From positions 1,488,001 through 1,552,000 of the forward strand of contig OZ244595.1 in NCBI GenBank assembly GCA_965218235.1: DNA of 64,000 nt. The letters are read 5' to 3'. A program made the position numbers and the translations under genes. The notes under the pieces were generated by a model. The model saw only the letters and a program-made list of their open reading frames with translations, was not told the origin of the DNA and searched no databases. This stretch comes from CADCWK01 sp965218235 (GTDB lineage: Bacteria; Chloroflexota; Chloroflexia; Thermomicrobiales; UBA6265). Below, one piece after another: positions 26,044 to 33,485 of this stretch (position 1 is its first letter; each line of letters opens with the position of its first letter).

Positions 26044-26394
26044 ATGTTCGATGACGAAGGCGTCTCCGACGAGACCCGGTCCGCGGATGACGCGGCCGGG
26101 GCTCAGCCGTCTCCTGATGGCCAACCGGTTCTGACCCCGGATGGCACGGAAGCCGAGATGCATCTTCAAGAGGTCGTCCGCTCCATCGTCGCCAGTCTCG
26201 TCGACGAGCCAGACGCGGTCGTGGTCGCTTCGAAGCGCCGCGAGCATTCCGTCTACCTCAATCTCCGGGTCGCCGATGGCGAGCTGGGCAAGGTCATCGG
26301 TCGCCAGGGCCGGACCGCACGGGCGATCCGGACGGCTGTTCAGATCGCCGGAGCACGCCATGACGTCCGAGTCTCCCTCGACATCGAAGGCTGA
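26044..26394 (+). CDS. khpA: KH-domain RNA-binding protein KhpA
   Basis: 116 residues. An acidic, unconserved N-terminus (about 1-38) leads into a single KH domain: LQEVVRSIVASLVDEPDAV, then VYLNLRVADGELGKVIGRQGRTARAIRTAV, with the GxxG loop written G-R-Q-G. KhpA binds RNA, often with KhpB, and affects cell wall and division in Gram-positives. The gene standing between rpsP and rimM is its standard location. The ATG at 26044 follows GGGAGG. The 3' end overlaps the rimM start by 35 bases. Confidence 0.92.
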   Translation: MFDDEGVSDETRSADDAAGAQPSPDGQPVLTPDGTEAEMHLQEVVRSIVASLVDEPDAVVVASKRREHSVYLNLRVADGELGKVIGRQGRTARAIRTAVQIAGARHDVRVSLDIEG

Positions 26395-27130
26395 CGAGCC
26401 CAGGACCAGCGAATCCCCAAATCGTCCGGCCCGTGTCCGTGCCGGTGCTCCGACACGATCGGCACCACGGAGTCGCACCCGGAGCGCTCCCGAAGTCGCC
26501 GCCACGCCGGACGCGTCACGCCGGGAGCGGCGACCGGCGGCGAATCCTCACCCCGAACCGCGCCCGGATCCGTTCCGGACGCGTCGCCTCGAAGAGACAC
26601 AGGGACCCGATCTCGACGCCGATGTCGAGTCCGTGCGCCTGGCAGTGGGCATCTTCGTTGGCGTCCACGGCGTTCGGGGCGAACTGAAGCTTCAACTCTG
26701 GACCGACGCGCCCGATCACCTCCGAACCATCCAGCGCGTCTGGGTCGGGGAGGAGCGGCAGCCGCGACGGATGGCCGGGTTCCGCTCGACACTAGACCGT
26801 GGGCTCGTTCGCCTGTCCGGCGTCGGGACCTCCGAGGTCGCCCGGACGATGGTCGGCCAGCGCCTGTTCATCTCGGGCGCCGACGCCCGGCCACTCGACG
26901 ACAACGAGCTGTTCCTCTACCAGCTCGTCGGTCTGCGGGTCGTGACCGAGGCGGGCGAGCCGATCGGCACGATCGGCGACGTGATCGAGACTGGCGCCAA
27001 CGACGTCCTCGTCATCCGGCCGGACGAGGGCGGGCAGGACATCCTCTATCCCCACCACCGTGACTTCGTCGTCGGCGTCGATCTGGCGGCGAAGACGATG
27101 ACGGTCCGACCGCTCGACTTCCTCAACTAG
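26360..27130 (+). CDS. rimM: Ribosome maturation factor RimM with basic N-terminal extension
   Basis: 256 residues, against about 170 for typical RimM. The RimM domain begins around residue 90 (RLAVGIFVGVHGVRGELKLQLWTD), followed by the PRC-barrel part (LVGLRVVTEAGEPIGTIGDVIETGANDVLVI and DILYPHHRDFVVGVDLAAKTM). RimM binds S19 and helps 30S assembly. The first ~85 residues are Arg/Pro/Ser-rich and disordered. The ATG at 26360, inside khpA, has GGAG seven bases before it; starting nearer the domain would remove this tail but lacks a good ATG. trmD and rplS, which usually follow, are missing here. Confidence 0.9.
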   Translation: MTSESPSTSKADEPRTSESPNRPARVRAGAPTRSAPRSRTRSAPEVAATPDASRRERRPAANPHPEPRPDPFRTRRLEETQGPDLDADVESVRLAVGIFVGVHGVRGELKLQLWTDAPDHLRTIQRVWVGEERQPRRMAGFRSTLDRGLVRLSGVGTSEVARTMVGQRLFISGADARPLDDNELFLYQLVGLRVVTEAGEPIGTIGDVIETGANDVLVIRPDEGGQDILYPHHRDFVVGVDLAAKTMTVRPLDFLN

Positions 27131-27187
27131 TGGTCCGGCAAGGGGAACCAGGTTTTACCGGAGCAGTCCCCACCCCCGACCCGGAGT

Positions 27188-27237
27188 GAGCCCGTCGCCC
27201 GCACACCGCAGAAGCGGCGTTCGGCTGCGACGGGCTC
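27188..27237. terminator. Long inverted repeat between rimM and the IS630 copy
   Basis: A perfect 11-bp stem (GAGCCCGTCGC at 27188-27198, GCGACGGGCTC at 27227-27237) around a 28-base loop. Before the insertion it lay between convergent rimM and the DUF1345 gene, so it may terminate both directions. Confidence 0.45.
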
Positions 27238-27350
27238 GATTCGCACCCCAGGGAGGGAAGCATGGGCAACGCCGCAGCTGACCGTTGATCGACCCCTAAG
27301 TACAACCAAAGAGAAGTTGCGGGGTGTATGCTGAGAAAAAGGAGGCGGCG

Positions 27351-27914
27351 ATGCAGCCCGTACGCATTCCCGAACTCACCTCGACGCAGCTTGACGCCTT
27401 GGACGAGGTGTACCGAACCTGCCGCGATGTCCGCCTGCGGACCCGGGTCCAGATGGTGTTGTTGGCCGGGGAGCAGCACCTAACGGCGGCGGCCATTGCC
27501 GGCATCGTGCGCATGAGCGAGGACACGGTGCGACGCTGGCTCAAACGCTACCTGAGTGAGGGGATCGAAGGGCTGCGCGACCAGCCCCATCCCGGAGCGC
27601 CCAGCAAGGTCACCGCGGCCTATGTCGACCAGTTGCTTGCCGCCGTGCGGCGCCGGCCCCGGAGCCTGGATCTGCCGTTCTCACTGTGGACCTTGCAGCG
27701 ACTTGCCGACTACCTGGCGGAGCAAACCGGGATCCGGGTTGCCGACGAGACCGTGCGCCTGCATCTGAAAGCCGTCGGCATCGTGCTGAGCCGGCCGCAG
27801 CACACGATCACCAGCCCCGACCCGGCGTACGCGCTCAAAAAAAGACGATTGAAGCCATGCGTGACCACCTCGCCCCCGATGATCACTTCTACTATGCCGA
27901 CGAGTTCAACCTGA
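27351..27914 (+). CDS. IS630 transposase, OrfA (DNA-binding half)
   Basis: 187 residues from an ATG preceded by AAGGAGG. It contains the helix-turn-helix region (LTAAAIAGIVRMSEDTVRRWLKRY) that binds the terminal repeats, followed by a second helical block (TLQRLADYLAEQTGIRVADETVRLHLKAVG). The frame leaves the transposase reading after the A7 run at 27837-27843; the last ~24 residues are out of frame. Ribosomes or RNA polymerase slipping by -1 there would join it to OrfB and give a full-length enzyme. Confidence 0.88.
   Translation: MQPVRIPELTSTQLDALDEVYRTCRDVRLRTRVQMVLLAGEQHLTAAAIAGIVRMSEDTVRRWLKRYLSEGIEGLRDQPHPGAPSKVTAAYVDQLLAAVRRRPRSLDLPFSLWTLQRLADYLAEQTGIRVADETVRLHLKAVGIVLSRPQHTITSPDPAYALKKRRLKPCVTTSPPMITSTMPTSST
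27837..27844 (+). promoter_or_regulatory. A7 slippery site joining the IS630 transposase frames
   Basis: Seven A followed by G. The OrfA frame reads AAA-AAA-AGA; a -1 shift gives AAA-AAG and continues into the DDE half without a gap in the family alignment. Such runs are the usual frameshift or transcript-slippage sites in two-frame IS630 elements. Confidence 0.65.
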
Positions 27915-28414
27915 GTTGGCTACCAACGCTCACGGCCATGTGGAGTCCCAAAGGCCAGCAGGTGATGATTTCAACGCCTGGCCAGCCACAGAAACGGTAC
28001 GGCATTGGGGCGGTGGATTACCATGCCGGCCAGACCGTCGTCCTCATCCGCCGGCATAAACGACGGCGCGAAATCGCCGAACTCCTTGAGGCGTTGGTGG
28101 AGAAGCATCCCGCCGGAACCATCTATGTGGCATGGGACAACGCCTCCACCCACGAAGGCGATGAGATCGAGGCGGTGGTGCGTGGTGCGGCGGGCCGTCT
28201 CGTCCTGCTCTATCTTCCAAGCTACAGCCCATGGCTCAATCCGATCGAGATGCTCTGGCGGCACTTCCGGCGGGAAGTCACCCACTGCGAACTCTTCCCG
28301 ACCGTCAAGGCGCTCATCGCCGCCGCAACCGCCTTCTTTGACCGGTACAATCACGTACCCAAACAGATGCGCTCGATCATTGGCGTACAGCCACATCCCG
28401 CAGAAATTCTGTGA
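27857..28414 (+). CDS. IS630 transposase, OrfB (DDE catalytic half)
   Basis: The coordinates start at the first in-frame ATG, but expression is probably as an OrfA-OrfB fusion. The catalytic triad is complete: Asp in FYYADEFNLSW, Asp in YVAWDNASTHEG and Glu in YSPWLNPIEMLW, the standard D-D-E of the family. The chain ends VQPHPAEIL just before the right end of the element. No internal stops or other damage, so the copy may still be mobile. Confidence 0.88.
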   Translation: MRDHLAPDDHFYYADEFNLSWLPTLTAMWSPKGQQVMISTPGQPQKRYGIGAVDYHAGQTVVLIRRHKRRREIAELLEALVEKHPAGTIYVAWDNASTHEGDEIEAVVRGAAGRLVLLYLPSYSPWLNPIEMLWRHFRREVTHCELFPTVKALIAAATAFFDRYNHVPKQMRSIIGVQPHPAEIL

Positions 28415-28420
28415 ATGTAC

Positions 28421-29100
28421 TTAGCTGGCCAGGAAGGTGACCACGAGACCGAGCAGGACTGTGTTGAAGCCAAAGGACAGGAGACTGTGGCCGAGGACGA
28501 CCCGGCGCAGAAGGAGGGTGGTGATCGCGGCATCGACGATGGTGAAGGCGACGTAGGCGAAGTCGAGGAGGTCCGGTTCCGGCTCGTCATTGAGCGTGAT
28601 CCCGCCGTTGTTGCGATAGGCGAAGGCGTAGTGGAACGTGAAGGCCACCTGGAGCATCAGCCAGCTCAGGACCACGCTAGTCGAGCCGAGGACCACCTCG
28701 CGGGTTCCGGCCGCATCGGTGCGGATCATCAGGACCGCGCCGATCCCGCGAAGAGGGCGACCGTCACGACGAACCAGAACCCGCGTGCGTTCCCAACGAA
28801 CCAGCGGATCACCCAGGACGGGTTGGCCCGGCGCTCGTGCGTTGCCCATCTCCGGGTGGCGTCGGCGGTGGTCCGGGCGAAGACGATGGCGGTCAGCAGG
28901 AGGTAGGACGCACTGGAGGTCACCCATCTGACGTTGAAGTTGATCAGCGGGTCGTCGACGGCGTTGAAGATCCGGTTCGAGCCAGCGACGATCGTGGTGA
29001 GAACGCTGACGCACGTCGCCAGGGCCAGGCGAACATGATCGCGTGTCAGGATGGCCAGCCACCAGCGTGTGCTGGTCAGGAGCGGGAGCCGCCGGTTCAT
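28421..29100 (-). pseudogene. DUF1345 membrane protein, frameshifted
   Basis: The first ~120 residues (MNRRLPLLTSTRWWLAIL...) read in one frame to RGFWFVVTVALFAG; the rest (IGAVLMIRTDAAGTREVVLG...LLLRRVVLGHSLLSFGF) reads in another. One base is missing near 28745 in a GCGGGATC context; adding one base restores a single DUF1345 chain of about 225 residues with six membrane segments. Its stop is provided at the IS630 target TA, and the sequence across the empty site would also read TAG, so the 3' end is intact. The start overlaps the nucleosidase stop as TGATG. Either a recent pseudogene or a sequencing error. DUF1345 function is unknown. Confidence 0.75.
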
Positions 29101-29984
29101 CAATCCGGGCCGGCCCAATCGAGCTCCAGGATCGTTCGGGTGACGAGGGCTGCGGCGCGACGTCCGACCTCGGCCAGCGGGAACTCCTCCATCCCGCCGG
29201 CGATGTCGGTCGCGACGAGATACTCGTTGTTCGAGATGTCCTTGATCGCGAGGAACGGGATCGCGAGCCGCCGGCAGACAACGCCCAGCGAAGCGGCCTC
29301 CATCTCCTCGCAGAGCGTCCCATGGCGGCCGCTGAGGATGTCCAGCCGGTCGGTCGCCTGCGTCCAGACATCGGCGCTGGCGACGGCGCCGGTCAGGACC
29401 TGGGGGACGCGACCGGTCGACGGCCACGGCGCGGGGGACCAGCCCGCGGAGGCCCGCTGGGCGGCGGCGAGCAGGGCCGGGTCGGACGGCGTCTCGGAGG
29501 GCGGCATCGGGTCCGGACCGGTCGCGGCGGTGTTGCCCCGGTAGTGCTCGGTCCCGTCGGGCTGGAGGTCGTAGGCGGCGTGGTTGATCGAGCGGTCAGC
29601 GATGACCACGTCGCCCAGATCGAGGTCACGCCGGTGGGCGCCCGCGCAGCCGTAGCTGATCACCGCCGAGACGGGCGTCGTCGTCAGGATTGCCCCAAGC
29701 GCTCCCGCCGCGTTGGCCGGCCCGATCCCCCCCAGCACCGCGAGAACCGGCCGCTCGCCGATCATCCCGGACCAGACCGGCCACGTCCCGGCCAGCGGGG
29801 GTCGGGTCGGCGCCGGGAGCCTGGTTAGGCTGCGCCGGTCGTCGTCGGTCAGCGACGCGAGGGCCGGGTCGGTGCTTCCTGCCGTGGGCTGATCGAGGTC
29901 GAACCCGTCGAACAGATGGCGGAGCTCGGAGCGCATCGCGACAACGATCGCGATCGGCTTCGCGGAGGGAGCGGGAATCGTCAC
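29100..29984 (-). CDS. mtnN: 5'-methylthioadenosine/S-adenosylhomocysteine nucleosidase family protein
   Basis: 294 residues with the PNP/UDP-type nucleoside fold. Seen: IAIVVAMRSELRHLF at the start with the conserved M-x-x-E, VLGGIGPANAAGALG, VISYGCAGAHRRDLDLGDVVIA, TGAVASADVW, the substrate-binding EEMEAASLGVVCRRLAIPFLAIKDISN and a closing Leu-rich helix. It cleaves adenine from methylthioadenosine or SAH, clearing products of SAM use. It is longer than E. coli Pfs (232), with extra loops around 30-70 and 140-190, so a related nucleosidase is possible. The GTG at 29984 follows AGGAGA. Fourth position in a minus-strand run with TauE and DUF1634 genes. Confidence 0.82.
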   Translation of the reverse strand: MTIPAPSAKPIAIVVAMRSELRHLFDGFDLDQPTAGSTDPALASLTDDDRRSLTRLPAPTRPPLAGTWPVWSGMIGERPVLAVLGGIGPANAAGALGAILTTTPVSAVISYGCAGAHRRDLDLGDVVIADRSINHAAYDLQPDGTEHYRGNTAATGPDPMPPSETPSDPALLAAAQRASAGWSPAPWPSTGRVPQVLTGAVASADVWTQATDRLDILSGRHGTLCEEMEAASLGVVCRRLAIPFLAIKDISNNEYLVATDIAGGMEEFPLAEVGRRAAALVTRTILELDWAGPD

Positions 29985-30013
29985 GGAACTCTCCTGGGCG
30001 TTCGAGGAGCGCG

Positions 30014-30388
30014 CTAGCGGAGCAGGGCGACCACCATGCTGCCGGACAGGACGAGCAGGACGAGGACCGAGATCGCGGCGTAGCGGCGGTCGCCGATCCG
30101 GAGAAAGCCGGCGATGACGCAGACGGTCGTCAGGATCGGCGTCAGGACGATTGCGAAGATGGCCAGCTCGGCCACGGCACTCGGGTCGCCGTCGCGGACG
30201 GCGGCGGGAAGGTCTGCGAGCGAAAGCGTCGACTCGGCGATCGGGTCGCCGCTGACTCCCACGAGCACGAGCGCAGTGGCGACCAGCGCCACGGTGACGC
30301 CGAAACCGGCGATCAGGGCGCGACGGGCGATCCGGTAGACCAGCATGACGGGATCGGGCGGCGCGGTCGTCATCTCGGTGGTTCCCAT
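30014..30388 (-). CDS. DUF1634 membrane protein
   Basis: 124 residues with three hydrophobic segments (about 23-45, 72-94, 104-122), the DUF1634 pattern. The gene starts four bases after the TauE/SafE stop, a pairing that recurs in many bacteria, so the two probably act together in exporting sulfite, sulfoacetate or a similar organosulfur anion; the partner role is inferred from position only. Two candidate starts (30388 and 30373) differ by five residues. Confidence 0.82.
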   Translation of the reverse strand: MGTTEMTTAPPDPVMLVYRIARRALIAGFGVTVALVATALVLVGVSGDPIAESTLSLADLPAAVRDGDPSAVAELAIFAIVLTPILTTVCVIAGFLRIGDRRYAAISVLVLLVLSGSMVVALLR

Positions 30389-30392
30389 CTCG

Positions 30393-31289
30393 TTAGCGTG
30401 CCCACGGGACGTCGATGTTCGCCGCCTGCAGGATCATCGAGACGGCCAGCAGGCTCATGATCGCCACGAAGAACAGCACCAGCCGTTCGGTCGAGACCCG
30501 GCGCGTGATCCGCGGACCGATCTGGGAACCGACGAAGACGCCGAGCAGCGCCGCGATCACGACCTGCGGGTCGATCTCGCCGGACGCGTAGTAGACCGTC
30601 GCGGTCGCGACCGAGGCGAAACCGACCATGAAGGTGCTGGTTCCGGCCGCCGCCTTGACCGGGACCTTCATCAGGATCGACATCGCCGGGACCTGGACCA
30701 GCCCGCCGCCGATCCCGAGCATCCCGGACAGGACGCCCGCCAGGCCGCTGATCCCGATGCCCGAACCGACCCGTTCCGGGGTGTACGTCACGTCGGCCCC
30801 ACGGTCCCGGTAGTGGCCGGTCAGCGGGCTCACGGCGGACTGAATGGGATCGGGGGCCGTCTCGCCCTCGCCGGGCAGGGCGGCCGGAGCTTCGACGGCC
30901 GCGGGCGCGACGGCGGGACGGGCGCGGCGCTGGAGGAGCATCGAGTAGATCGCGTAGAGCAGGACGGCGGCGAAGACCGCGCTGATCACCTGCTGGTTGG
31001 CGGCGACCCCGATAATCGCGCCGACCGTGGCGCCAGCCGCCGTCGTGACCTGGAGCAGCATCGCCAGCCGGAGGTTGGTGAACTGGCTGCGCAGGTGGAC
31101 CGTCGAGCCGACGACCGAGTTGGCGACGACGGCCACGGCGCTGGCTCCGATCGCCGCCTTCTGGTCGATCCCGAAGAAGATCGTAAAGAGCGGCACCATG
31201 AAGATGCCGCCACCGAGCCCGAGCATCGAGCCGACGACGCCGGCCCCAGCCGAGACGACGCCGAGCAGGATGAGTTCCTGAAGATCCAA
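30393..31289 (-). CDS. TauE/SafE-family anion exporter
   Basis: 298 residues with about eight membrane helices in two repeats. Each repeat carries the glycine-rich family motif: GVVGSMLGLGGGIFMVPLF (about 17-35) and GVLSGMLGIGGGLVQVPAM (about 185-203). A polar loop of ~50 residues joins the halves. Members export sulfite, sulfoacetate or related C2 anions produced from organosulfur compounds. Neighbouring SAM-recycling and DUF1634 genes are compatible with sulfur handling, but the substrate is unproven. TTG start supported by GGGAG seven bases upstream. Confidence 0.88.
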   Translation of the reverse strand: MDLQELILLGVVSAGAGVVGSMLGLGGGIFMVPLFTIFFGIDQKAAIGASAVAVVANSVVGSTVHLRSQFTNLRLAMLLQVTTAAGATVGAIIGVAANQQVISAVFAAVLLYAIYSMLLQRRARPAVAPAAVEAPAALPGEGETAPDPIQSAVSPLTGHYRDRGADVTYTPERVGSGIGISGLAGVLSGMLGIGGGLVQVPAMSILMKVPVKAAAGTSTFMVGFASVATATVYYASGEIDPQVVIAALLGVFVGSQIGPRITRRVSTERLVLFFVAIMSLLAVSMILQAANIDVPWAR

Positions 31290-31364
31290 AGTGACTCCCG
31301 CGACGTCGCTGACCGCCGAACTGCGAACGACATGATGCCATGCCGAACGAGAGCCGCCCGCTCG

Positions 31365-32909
31365 CTATTCGGGCGGAGCGGTAAGGACCGCGAAGGTCAT
31401 CAGCACGAGCCGGCCCGTGGCCCGGACGTAGTCTATGTCGACGCCGTCGATCGTATCGCAGGTGCAGTTGATCAGCGGATCGCCATACAGCATGCTCGCG
31501 ACGAGGATCGTCGGGATGCCGGACTCGGTCAGCGGCGTCTCGTCGGCCACGATGGCCGGGTTCTGCCGGGGCTGGACGTTGAGCTGGAAACCGAACGCAT
31601 CGTACTGCTCCAGCAGCGTGTCCTGGATGTAGGCGGACGTGTCGCTGGCATTGACGTAGAGCACCCGTTCCCCGTAGGTGGTCCCGACGGAATCGATGTT
31701 GATCCCGCCGGCGAAGGGTGTCCCGAGCTCGGCGTGGCGGGCACCGAAGGCGTTGGAGCCCTGGAGCCCGACCTCCTCGCCGTCGAGCGCGACGAACCGC
31801 ATGGGAGCATGGAGTCGATAGCCCGAGAGGAGCCGGGCGTTTTCGAGCATGATTGCCTGCCCCGTCCCGTTGTCGAGCGCGCCGGGGGCCGTGTCGTTGT
31901 CGGGAACATCGTCGGAGATGCTGTCGTAGTGGGCGAAGGTGGCGTAGATCTCGCCCGATTCTGTCCCCGGAATCTCTGCGACGACGTTGATCGACAGCAT
32001 CCCGTTGCTGGCGATGTAGTCCTCGTACCAGACGTTCAACCCGTAGGCGGCATACCGGAGATAGAGGTACTCGGCCGCGATCGAGTTGCCGGGCAGCGAG
32101 AAGAACCGGCTGCCGACCTCGCCTGGCTCGACACCGGTGCTGGCGAGATCGCCAATCGTCTGTTCCATATTGGCGGCGGACAGGTCCGGGAACGATGCCG
32201 TAAGTTCGGTCACGTCCGGCAGCGACGCGATCGAGTCGGCCGTCAGCAATGGCGTCCCGGCCGGGACGTAGGGCGTCAGTTTCTCGACCTGAAAGCCAGC
32301 CCCGGTCAGATCGACGACGACAGCCGGCACCGATGGGACCTCGACGATGCTCGTCATCCCCTCACGGTCGATCATGGCGCCAAAGGCGTCGATCGGGCCG
32401 GTGTCCGCGTCGCCCGCCGCCTGGGTCACGGCGTAGAGCATAAGGGACGGCGTGTCGTCCAGCACGACGACCGGCTCAGCGCCGGCGCCGACGAGCGAAC
32501 CGAGGTCGGCCGGCGTTCCGCCGACCCAGACCGCGGTCGCCGATGCGTAGCTGGGCCGGAGGCCGGTCCTCGCGAGAGCCGCACCGAGATTGGGCGAGGC
32601 GGCGAACCGGACGAGGCACGGGCCGGTGCAAGCCAGATCGGCGGATGGAGTGGCGGCGGGTGTGGCCGCCATTGGCGTCCCCGAAGCGGGCGTTCCTGAC
32701 GCGGCCGGTGTGCCGGTGACCGGAGTCGCGACGGGAGTGCCCGTTAGGCCGGGCGCGGCTGGAGCGCCGCTCGGCGTGGCGACGCCGGCGGCAAACCCAA
32801 ACGCAGGAGACGCGGCGGTGACGATCCCGGACGACATCAGGGAGAGCAGAACGAGAAGCATCGCTGCTGCCCAACGACGGTTCGTCGCAACGTGATGACC
32901 CACATCCAT
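31365..32909 (-). CDS. Secreted M28-family zinc peptidase
   Basis: 514 residues. Signal peptide (about 12-33) ends in the VTAASPA region, followed by a ~40-residue linker of repeating TP, ATP and GTP tripeptides. A ~160-residue N-terminal domain precedes the M28 core near 270-500. The zinc-ligand pattern is present: FAHYDSISD (His and Asp), PGALDNGTG (bridging Asp), LDGEEVGLQGS (catalytic Glu pair) and INIDSVG (Asp); the last His is not clear by eye. Likely an aminopeptidase acting outside the cell. The ATG at 32909 has AGGAG nine bases upstream; the frame extends another 80 codons with no ribosome site. It may be transcribed together with the TauE gene 75 bases downstream. Confidence 0.85.
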   Translation of the reverse strand: MDVGHHVATNRRWAAAMLLVLLSLMSSGIVTAASPAFGFAAGVATPSGAPAAPGLTGTPVATPVTGTPAASGTPASGTPMAATPAATPSADLACTGPCLVRFAASPNLGAALARTGLRPSYASATAVWVGGTPADLGSLVGAGAEPVVVLDDTPSLMLYAVTQAAGDADTGPIDAFGAMIDREGMTSIVEVPSVPAVVVDLTGAGFQVEKLTPYVPAGTPLLTADSIASLPDVTELTASFPDLSAANMEQTIGDLASTGVEPGEVGSRFFSLPGNSIAAEYLYLRYAAYGLNVWYEDYIASNGMLSINVVAEIPGTESGEIYATFAHYDSISDDVPDNDTAPGALDNGTGQAIMLENARLLSGYRLHAPMRFVALDGEEVGLQGSNAFGARHAELGTPFAGGINIDSVGTTYGERVLYVNASDTSAYIQDTLLEQYDAFGFQLNVQPRQNPAIVADETPLTESGIPTILVASMLYGDPLINCTCDTIDGVDIDYVRATGRLVLMTFAVLTAPPE

Positions 32910-33034
32910 TCCGGGAAACTCCTGATCCAGTCGAATAGTCGCCTGAACGTCCGCGCGGAGTGTACCGGGTAGCGTCCACCCGAAGGCACCAGCCAGAGCC
33001 GCGCCGCACCATGACCGCGGGAACATTGCCGGTG

Positions 33035-33064
33035 TTGACAGGGGATCGGGCCGGGCCGCATGAT
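33035..33064 (+). promoter_or_regulatory. Sigma-70 type promoter of the cobalamin-uptake operon
   Basis: Consensus TTGACA at 33035-33040, an 18-base spacer and CATGAT at 33059-33064. The predicted start, near 33071, is 50 bases before the riboswitch. The -35 box is a perfect match; the -10 box is 4 of 6. Confidence 0.6.
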
Positions 33065-33120
33065 TCCGGATGGCTCCGCTCAGGTCGAGGGAAGCCGCGA
33101 CACGACCGACAACCGAAGAC

Positions 33121-33268
33121 GATCGGGGTATCCGACGCGCCTGGGCCACTGGCCCAGCGACGGTCGGGTGCGGATGGGGGAAGCCGGTGCGATACCGGCG
33201 CTGTCCCGCAACTGTGACGGTTGAGAACGAAGATTCGTTCCGCCGGAGCCAGATTACCCAGCCCGATC
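33121..33268 (+). promoter_or_regulatory. Cobalamin (adenosyl-B12) riboswitch
   Basis: The conserved core is clear: GGGGGAAGCCGGTGCGA (33176-33192), then CCGGCGCTGTCCCGCAACTG (33195-33214), the B12 box. The 3' element GCCAGATTACC (33248-33258) matches the usual GCCAGGAGACC. The closing P1 helix pairs GATCGGG (33121-33127) with CCCGATC (33262-33268). A 7-bp hairpin (33141-33157) lies in the 5' part. Cobalamin binding normally shuts off downstream genes. An intrinsic terminator sits 87 bases further on, so control is probably transcriptional. Confidence 0.9.
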
Positions 33269-33354
33269 CTGCCCGATGCCCCTCGCGTGAAGGGGGCGAG
33301 CGTGCGCCGCCCGGACCTCTGGTGTCCTACGACATCGGGTACCGGTCGGCCCAA

Positions 33355-33392
33355 CCGCCCGTCCCGCGAGGGAGCGGGCGGTCGTCGTTTTT
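33355..33392 (+). terminator. Intrinsic terminator controlled by the cobalamin riboswitch
   Basis: An 11-bp stem with one bulge (33355-33365 pairing with 33370-33381) around a GCGA loop, then TCGTCG and five T at 33388-33392. It is the best terminator in the window and lies in the leader, 94 bases before the first gene, so it must be read through when cobalamin is scarce. Confidence 0.8.
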
Positions 33393-33485
33393 CCGGCCAG
33401 CGCCACGGGGCAACTGGACGAAAGGGCGATGGGTCCATCGGCCGGTCGAGATTCGCGCAGGACGATGCGTCGCGGGAGCAATGAG

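Larger units (their letters stand above)
27299..28421 (+). mobile_element. IS630-family insertion sequence, complete
   Basis: 1,123 bp bounded by imperfect inverted repeats of about 33 bp; the outermost bases AGTACA are identical at both ends, and a TGCGGG block lies about 20 bases inside each end. TA dinucleotides flank both ends (27297-27298 and 28422-28423), the target duplication expected for IS630/Tc1-mariner elements. It carries two overlapping transposase frames with all three catalytic acidic residues. It landed directly after the stop codon of the DUF1345 gene. Confidence 0.9.
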
